The notes below the pieces were generated by a model. It was not told the DNA's origin. It did no database searches and worked only from the letters and a program-made list of their open reading frames with translations. Below, in pieces: positions 19,223 to 25,115 of a stretch of DNA of 25,115 bases (the stretch's first letter is position 1; every line of letters begins with the position of its first letter). Origin of the DNA: Neolecta irregularis DAH-3 (taxonomy: Eukaryota; Ascomycota; Neolectomycetes; Neolectales; Neolectaceae); assembly GCA_001929475.1 (NCBI GenBank), contig LXFE01003940.1, positions 1 to 25,115 of the forward strand. The letters run 5' to 3'. A program made the translations under genes and the position numbers.

Positions 19223-20348
19223 TCACAGAATGTAAGGCAAAACTGAACTCGCCGCGAATCCCAAAACAAGGCCATACAAAGCTCTTACCTTCCTTCGCTC
19301 TCTTGCGACACGGTTCTCAAGTTCCTCTACAACCCTACTCTTCTTTGTTTCCCGCCCATTGTCTATTTCATCTCGTGATTTTCTCTTCTCAGAAGAGGAC
19401 TTTGACAAGCTTAAACTTTTGAGTGACTGGGCGTCGCTCTTTTGGGCCTTTGCGACCTGGGCTTTAGCTTTTTCGAGGTCGGACTTGATTTGGGAGGGGC
19501 TGGGTAGGTTCGAAGTAACCGAAGAGATCACTCCTTCAGCACGATCGGACAAAACATTTGATTTGAGAGATTCTGCGATATGTGGAAAAGGTATACAAGA
19601 ATCCGCTTTATCTTTCTTTAAAGCAGTGAAATCGAAATTCGGGAGAGTCGGGGCTTTGTACCCTTTTCTAGATATCCCATTGCTATGAGATTTCTCAAAG
19701 TCATCATCACTCTTCACGCGGCTGGAAGAAGCAGTTGATGGCGTCTTTGGAATACTTTTCCTTGTCGAAGGTATGCGTTTCTGAGGAGACGAATGAGACG
19801 GCGATGATGAAGGTTTCGCTTTGAGTACCGTAGGATCGCCCTCGAGAAGCGCTTTGACATATGGCACAATACCATATTCTTCACTTAATTTCAGCGCTGG
19901 GCGATCAACAAATAACGATTCAGATATAATATACCATCTTCACTTGAAATCCATGGTCCATCCAAAGGATCGAATGATGAATAACTATGTTCCACGTGAA
20001 TCATTTCCTCTTTCCGATCGTCTTCAGTTGCATCTGGAAACGCAAGAACGAACCTATTTATTTCAGCAGTGGTCACTTGAAAGTTTAGAACATTGTTTTC
20101 ACGCTAATAGAATCGTTGTCAGATCTTCGGATGAGAAAACTAGCCTGAGGGTTTGGAGTTGGACATTTCAAACGAACGATATCAAGATTTTTTGGCCCAG
20201 GGAAGATGACAGTTTGAGTGCGACATTTCTTGACCAGCTGGTCGTCTGGGTTTGTTAGAGTATGTCGCGCATGAGTAGGCTCACGATCGGGATGTGACTC
20301 GAGAAGAGGGTTGTGTTGGCCGGGAAGTCTGGAGGGCTGATTAACCAT
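19223..20348 (-). CDS. BQT4-like inner nuclear membrane protein with APSES/KilA-N domain
   Basis: Exons 20348-20092, 20053-19935 and 19896-19223 give 349 aa. The N-terminus has the SRLPGQHNPLLE motif. An APSES/KilA-N-like domain follows at about residues 65-150: FLIRRSDNDSISVKTMF, then VLAFPDATEDDRKEE after a 38-nt intron, DGPWISSEDALKLSEEYG and IVPYVKALLEGDP after a second 38-nt intron. The middle is Ser/Lys-rich and basic, with a likely nuclear signal (TKKSRVVEE region). The C-terminus is one hydrophobic helix (LYGLVLGFAASSVLPYIL), that is, tail-anchored. In fission yeast, Bqt4 anchors telomeres to the inner nuclear membrane and binds Rap1 and Lem2. StuA-type APSES factors lack the membrane tail, so Bqt4 fits better. 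The start at 20348 matches the family N-terminus; an in-frame ATG pair at 20411 would add 21 hydrophobic residues not typical of the family. Confidence 0.82.
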
Positions 20349-20564
20349 GCTTGAAGGAAAGAAGGAGAGGAAAGCCAGTTTTGGCGGTGGCTTTAGAAGC
20401 ACCCACATCATTCACGTTCCAGCCTCCCAAGAACGGAATACTTAAAACTACACCGAATTCGATTTTAACATAAACATTTATGGGTCGCAGATTCCTCACA
20501 AGAGCTGTTCTTCAAAAATAGAGAAATCATTGATCTGAAAAAGACACTTGCGAATGATAGTCCA

Positions 20565-22981
20565 TCACAATAACAAAGGTAATCTAGCTTTTCCATGCAG
20601 AACCTCCTTCCAATCTACTGAAAACCCATTAAACTGATTAAACCGATTAACTAAAGATCCCAGTAAAGTTTTTCTCGCCATTCCGCTTACAAACCGTCTC
20701 ATACCAACGATAATTAACAGTTTCTTTGCACGAGTTAACATCACTGTTAATTTTCTTATATCGCAGAGAAAGCCTAGACTGACGGTGTGTACAACAGAGA
20801 AAATAACAATGTCTGCCTCATACCCCTGAAAAGTGTCCGCGCTATAAATGCAACGAGTGGCAAGATTTGATTTATCAAGCAAATCTGCGATATGTAATCG
20901 TTGAGCCTTATAGGGCGTGATTATGGCACAATTAGAATTGGCATAATAATTATTAACCAGTTGCACGACTGTCATTGCCTCAAGATGATTCTGCTCAATC
21001 AGCCCTATATAGCACTGCCGTGGGACCTTGTGAGACTGTCCTTGCTTCTCTTCAAATCCTGAATCAACATCAATAAACCGAATACAGTCTCTCCAACTTG
21101 TAATCTCATGAGTATACTTGAGCGACTCTCCATAAGCCGAACTTATAGCTTTTGCAATAGGTAAAGGCAACCGATAAGAAGTGTCTAGTAGGACCCCATT
21201 TCTTCGTAAATGCTTCTCATCAAAGACAGAATAAACGCCTCGAATAGTTTCGCTTGCATGTGGGGACAATTGCATCGGATCTCCGAAAAACGCGACGTGC
21301 CGCAAGGATCGGCGAAACTTTTGAAGAAAGACGGCATAGTCTCCCGTGAATACATGATTTGCTTCGTCGACAATAATCAGATCGGGAGGATATCGGTCAT
21401 AAATTGGGCCTAGAATATCCGAATTGAGCATCGATATCGTCGATAATATAACCCTAGTTGCACCGTCCTTGAAGAGATTGCCGTCCAAGAAGCGAGGAGC
21501 GATATCAGAGGAACTGACTAGTTTTTCTTTCATTCCCTCGGATAAATGTTCATTCGATAATTCCTGTAAAGCGATGATTCGAAAGTCAGGCCCATTATGT
21601 TTCAAGAAAGCTTCAGCCATGTTCATGACAGCTATGGATGACTGCGATACGCACAAGACAAAACTTTTGAAATTTAGGGACAGCCATGCTGCAGTTGTAG
21701 CCACGATCACAGTTGTCTTGCCAGTCCCAGGCGGGCCTGATGCATCAAAGGATTACAAGGGAAAGAATACCATGAACAAGAGTTGTAAGTGATCTACATG
21801 CCGCAATTTCTTTTGCCGCTCTTCTTTGACATGAACTCATGAGGGCAGGAATGGAGATTGATGGTGATTTAACTCGAGATATCCCATCCAAAAGTTCGAC
21901 TTTAGTTGATCCTTCTTTTTGGAGATAAATCCACTCGCAAAGATCGTTTCCTCGAAACGAGTCTCGCCCCATGACAATATCTCGGAAAAGCAGATTGCTA
22001 GATGTTAACCGGTCCCAAGGACTTTCCATGCCGAAAACTTTCCTCTGAGCGCAAGCCATAGTTATCCGTCAAGTCAAAACAGTTGGCATCAGTGTTGCTA
22101 CTCGCATCTAGGGACGTACTACATCTCGAGGTATCTTTATCGTTTAATCTTGCCTTTGATGAAAGATTGGATATTTCATAATAATTCTCCGCACCCCTCG
22201 TACTCTCGACAAACTCTGACCCATTTCCGTTCTCGGCTGTGATATCGAGAAAAGACGGAACTAAAAGGCTGATAATGCGCAAATCGTCGTCGTCGTGGTA
22301 CGGTATATTGAAAAGACCTTGTTCCTGGAAATTAAAATCTTGGGATATTGCTAAACCGGTCATATATGACATCCAAGCCTCTAAAGCTGCAGTCTTGATA
22401 TGATTGTAAGAAACATGTAGATCAATCCAAACTTGTTCGTCGATACCGGGTCTTTTGAATTCCTCGACTGTGCGTGGATGATATGATTTGCTAAAGAGCT
22501 GAAATATACCTGAATGACGAGGTTGATATCCTTCTCCATGTACACTTAATTCTATTGCAGACTGAAGGGTATGTCCAATCTTGTCCAAGAGGACTGCATC
22601 TTGCCAGATTCCATAGCTAGTCTTTCGAATATCTGTGTTTGACAAGATGAGATTTTCTAAACTGTCGTTGAAATGAAAGGCAGAATGCTCATTCAGGCGG
22701 ATCATGAGACAGCGGGTTTGAGTTGAAAGTTGAATTAATGACAAAATCCCCTTGACACCCCCTGAATATACAACTGTCATCCCAAGAAGATTATTGTCAA
22801 GGTCATCAAGTAGCCAGATAATTTCATCTTGAGAGAGTTGTTGGTAGAAAACCACTAAAACGTCCAAAGACCATGGAGGGTTTGTGAGAAATTCCTTGGA
22901 AAGCAGAATTGAATACATGTTTTTGATCTTGAATATTGAGAGTTCGTCGAGGTGTATAAGAGATTGGAAGGGCGACTCCAT
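20565..22981 (-). CDS. UPF1-like superfamily 1 helicase with N-terminal degenerate RNase D-like domain
   Basis: Best model: exons 22981-22081, 22037-21771 and 21736-20565, 779 aa. All SF1B motifs are present: Walker A HGPPGTGKTT (about 389-398), VDEAN (512-516), GDPMQLSP (541-548), SYRLP (576-580), DTFQGYEAD (690-698) and MLTRAK (722-727). The first 200 residues resemble a 3'-5' DEDD exonuclease fold (LGMTVVYSGG, ILSLIQLSTQTRCLMIRL, IRKTSYGIWQDAVLLDKIG, KTAALEAWMSYM), but most catalytic acids are replaced. The 34-nt intron at 21737-21770 is secure because it restores Walker A. The first join (22038-22080, 43 nt, weak GTTTTG donor) is uncertain; it links two good frames around DANFFGMESPWDRL. 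The start is also uncertain: 22981 is the first ATG in the open frame, which extends upstream to about 23107, so a 5' exon may be missing. Role unknown; related SF1 helicases act on RNA or DNA in decay and repair. Confidence 0.75.
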
Positions 22982-23712
22982 GACTCCTTTATGGCTGATG
23001 ACATAGGAGGAGGCCCTGAAATATCGAGTAAAAAGGCAGGTACTAATATCACAGTTTGACCAAGTTGACTCGATACTCGATTCGGTGTCCTGCAACCTCA
23101 AGTGCACTGGAAATCAAAATTAGTGTGAAATAAAATTGCTGTATTCGACTTTAGCGTTGAAAGATGTTTACAATGATGGACTAGTGATTATTTGTAATGT
23201 TGCGGGAATTTTGTCAACAACCGAAGCTTAAGATCGTCCTCTTTGATCGTCGTCTCAATACCCAACGCCTAAATTTCCTTGCTCAAACTAGCTTCAATAA
23301 AAAGAAACTCGGTACTTTTAGTCATTCGTTAGACTCTGTGGCTCTAGCATGGGTATTTCTCTGGGAGAAAAAAATGATGGAGCGAGTCTGATATCCAAGA
23401 GCGGGCTTCTCTCGGGATTTTCGAATATGGCGCAGCCGGAACTGAGCGTGAAGGTGGATTTTCCCAAGAACACTCCCTTTATTTTATACCACGCTGTCTA
23501 AATATCAGTTCTTGTACTACGTTCCTGAAGAAGGTAAACTCGGTTGTGTCAGCCTTGGAAACATGCTTATGTATACTTTCACAGCAAACAGTCTGTTTCA
23601 AAGAAATTTGTAGAGGGACATGCATGAGGACACATCACTCGAAAAGATATAACTGATCACAACGGGTATACTAATACCTTGCCCGTCTCACCTACTCTGT
23701 CAACCCTTATTC
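22982..23712. promoter_or_regulatory. Divergent intergenic region between the helicase gene and the epimerase-family gene
   Basis: About 730 bases between divergent genes. The helicase frame stays open to about 23107 without an ATG, and a possible acceptor (TTTCCAG) abuts it near 23109, so a small upstream helicase exon may lie in this stretch. Otherwise I see no conserved coding sequence, RNA gene or repeat. Both promoters are expected here. Confidence 0.4.
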
Positions 23713-25067
23713 ATGACCAAAATACTCGTCGTAGGGGGCCTTACCTCAATTGGTAGGCATCTATGTCTCAAAATTCGTCGAGAACAGATCGCAGAACGAT
23801 TATGTATCGTAGATAAATCACTGCCGCAGTTGTCGTATCTTTCACGAGAAATGGAGGATGCAATCGTCCCGTGTTTTATTCAGGGGGACATGTCAAAACA
23901 GGGTATCTTGACCTGCAAATGGTGGAATTAAAGCAGTAGATACCGTTGATAAAATCTTTGGAATGGATGACTGGGATTGGGTCATTAATTTCCAATCTGA
24001 AATTCCGTACGATCAGATTGATGAGATTTATCAGCAAGGGATATATGACCTTTCGATGTTTGTCGGAGAGAAAGCGGCACAAAATCGCGTTAAATGTTTT
24101 GTCCAATGGAGTAGCATGGATGTATAAGCTGTTTAATAATAACAACTGATATCGATTTTAGGTCTACGAGTCCCTCTCAAATAAACCTAGTAAAGAAGGC
24201 GACAAACTTCAACCAGTGACGCGTAACGGGAAGTGGAAAGCCAAAGCCGACACGGATCTTTCTCGGATCCCTGGGTAATCGATCATGATTCCAAATAGAA
24301 TATCTGTTGACGACAAGATTGAATGTAGTTATTTTTCGACCATCGATGGTTTACGGACCGCACGCCTCATTTGCTTACAGTGCGTTTTCATCGCCGATGG
24401 GTCTAAACTCTGTAGCTGTGTGGGTTTCTCTTGGTCTAATTCACAAATATCTCGGTGAGTCGATGACTATCACCGAAACTGGAGAGACGCGGTACGTTGC
24501 TGCTGTATGTCTTTTGATGTGCTAGAAGAAATGCAGTTCATATCAGAGACTGTGCGGAGGCGATTATCCATGTTGCAAGATGGTCAATCAAGCGGAAACC
24601 CAAAGCTCGGATCTACAATCTTTCAGATCCCTTTGATCTTCGTAAGAGTATTTTCAATGGCGCTGACGATAGAACAAAAACACATTGTTCAGTTTTTCCA
24701 ATCGGTAACTGGAATCGAAGCGGGGTTTTTACCGCCGACCGACGATTTTGAAGCGCAAATGATTGATTTGGTGGATGAGATGAACGAGTACTTGCTGTCA
24801 ACGTGGAACCACATGCTTCGAGTGGCAGGTATCCGTGCAACTCCAGTAAGTCCATATTTAGATAACGAATTCGTTCGAATTCGAAGCTTTTCGATTGACG
24901 GGACAAAAATCACGCGAGAGACAGGCTTTGAGTACACTGAGAAATGTCTGACGTTTGAAAATGCCCTCGAGGCGTTGCTAGATTTTGAGGAAAGAGGGTT
25001 GTGGCCTAGAGTGCTTGGCCAGGGACAAATTGTGGCTGCGAGTAATGACGGAAATGTACCGCTGTAG
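23713..25067 (+). CDS. NAD(P)-binding epimerase/dehydratase-family protein (extended SDR)
   Basis: Seven exons: 23713-23902, 23937-24121, 24162-24274, 24318-24379, 24416-24491, 24526-24641 and 24673-25067, giving 378 aa. The N-terminal Rossmann motif is ILVVGGLTSIGRHLC (GGxxxIG). The order of blocks matches a conserved fungal extended-SDR family: VKCFVQWSSMDVYES, GLNVVIFRPSMVYGP, RRNAVHIRDCAEAIIHVARW, ARIYNLSDPFDL, VTGIEAGFL, NEYLLSTWNHMLRVAG, and SIDGTKITRETGFEYT near the end. The usual catalytic Tyr-x3-Lys is not clear: VYESL follows the SSM stretch, but no Lys lies four residues after the Tyr (the next residues are NKPSK), so activity is uncertain. Introns are 34, 40, 43, 36, 34 and 31 nt. 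The region 24490-24680 reads in three different frames, and the 34- and 31-nt introns are supported by restoring VHIRDCAEAI and YNLSD. Substrate unknown. Confidence 0.85.
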
Positions 25068-25115
25068 AGATCAAGCGATAATAAAGCGAGTTATTATTGA
25101 CAATAATAAGAATCA

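Noticed and set aside
19359-20258. Open frames on the plus strand across the BQT4-like gene
   Set aside because: They are antisense to exons whose spliced product has a clear APSES-like domain and membrane tail.
24507-25067. Single long open frame as the whole C-terminal exon of the SDR gene
   Set aside because: Its first part runs out of frame. Only after removing a 34-nt and a 31-nt intron do the conserved VHIRDCAEAI and YNLSD blocks appear; the frame is right only from 24673 onward.
1-25115. Biosynthetic cluster, defence island, CRISPR array, rDNA or mitochondrial insertion
   Set aside because: No repeat array, backbone synthase, NLR-type gene, transposase or organellar sequence was seen; the content is mostly housekeeping genes.

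Overview
The window is nuclear DNA of a filamentous ascomycete (Pezizomycotina). The evidence is a clear XlnR/XYR1-type (hemi)cellulase activator, a CDH-type flavodehydrogenase, a Bqt4-like APSES inner-nuclear-membrane protein, a fungal Tom20 and a fungal Asa1, all split by spliceosomal introns. The genus cannot be named from sequence alone. There is no sign of bacterial, phage, CRISPR or rDNA sequence.

Most protein genes can only be read after removing very many, very short introns. I placed about 56 introns in twelve genes by keeping the frame and matching conserved family residues. All but one are about 31-47 nt long; the exception is a 184-nt intron inside the XlnR zinc finger. Single open frames are therefore misleading here, and several genes show up only as fragments until they are spliced.

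Layout. 1-483 (+): 3' end of an unrecognised gene with an unexplained in-frame stop. 641-2849 (-): XlnR-like activator, eight exons. 3808-3893 (+): tRNA-Cys(GCA) with a 13-nt intron. 4029-4926 (+): RPC37/RPC5, a Pol III subunit. 5522-7516 (-): secreted, probably GPI-anchored CDH-like flavodehydrogenase without a cytochrome domain. 8378-8878 (+): RPB8. 8984-10146 (+): eIF2B alpha (GCN3). 10422-11556 (-): BUB3. 11908-13049 (-): ASA1. 13101-13737 (-): TOM20. 13738-14448: intergenic, with a cluster of GCCCA/TGGGC motifs and a purine-rich tract. 14449-17878 (-): importin-9/KAP114, 14 exons. 17879-19222: no recognised gene. 19223-20348 (-): BQT4-like. 20565-22981 (-): UPF1-like SF1 helicase with a degenerate RNase D-like domain at its N-terminus. 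23713-25067 (+): NAD(P)-binding epimerase-family protein, seven exons.

The genes are mainly housekeeping: RNA polymerase subunits and a tRNA, translation initiation, spindle checkpoint, ASTRA chaperone, mitochondrial import and nuclear import. Two lignocellulose-related genes (XlnR and the CDH-like enzyme) lie at the left. I see no operon-like or defence system. The most unusual property is the intron architecture: near-minimal introns, often with a CTRAC-like branch site only a few bases before the acceptor. Next in interest is the helicase whose exonuclease fold has lost most of its catalytic acids.
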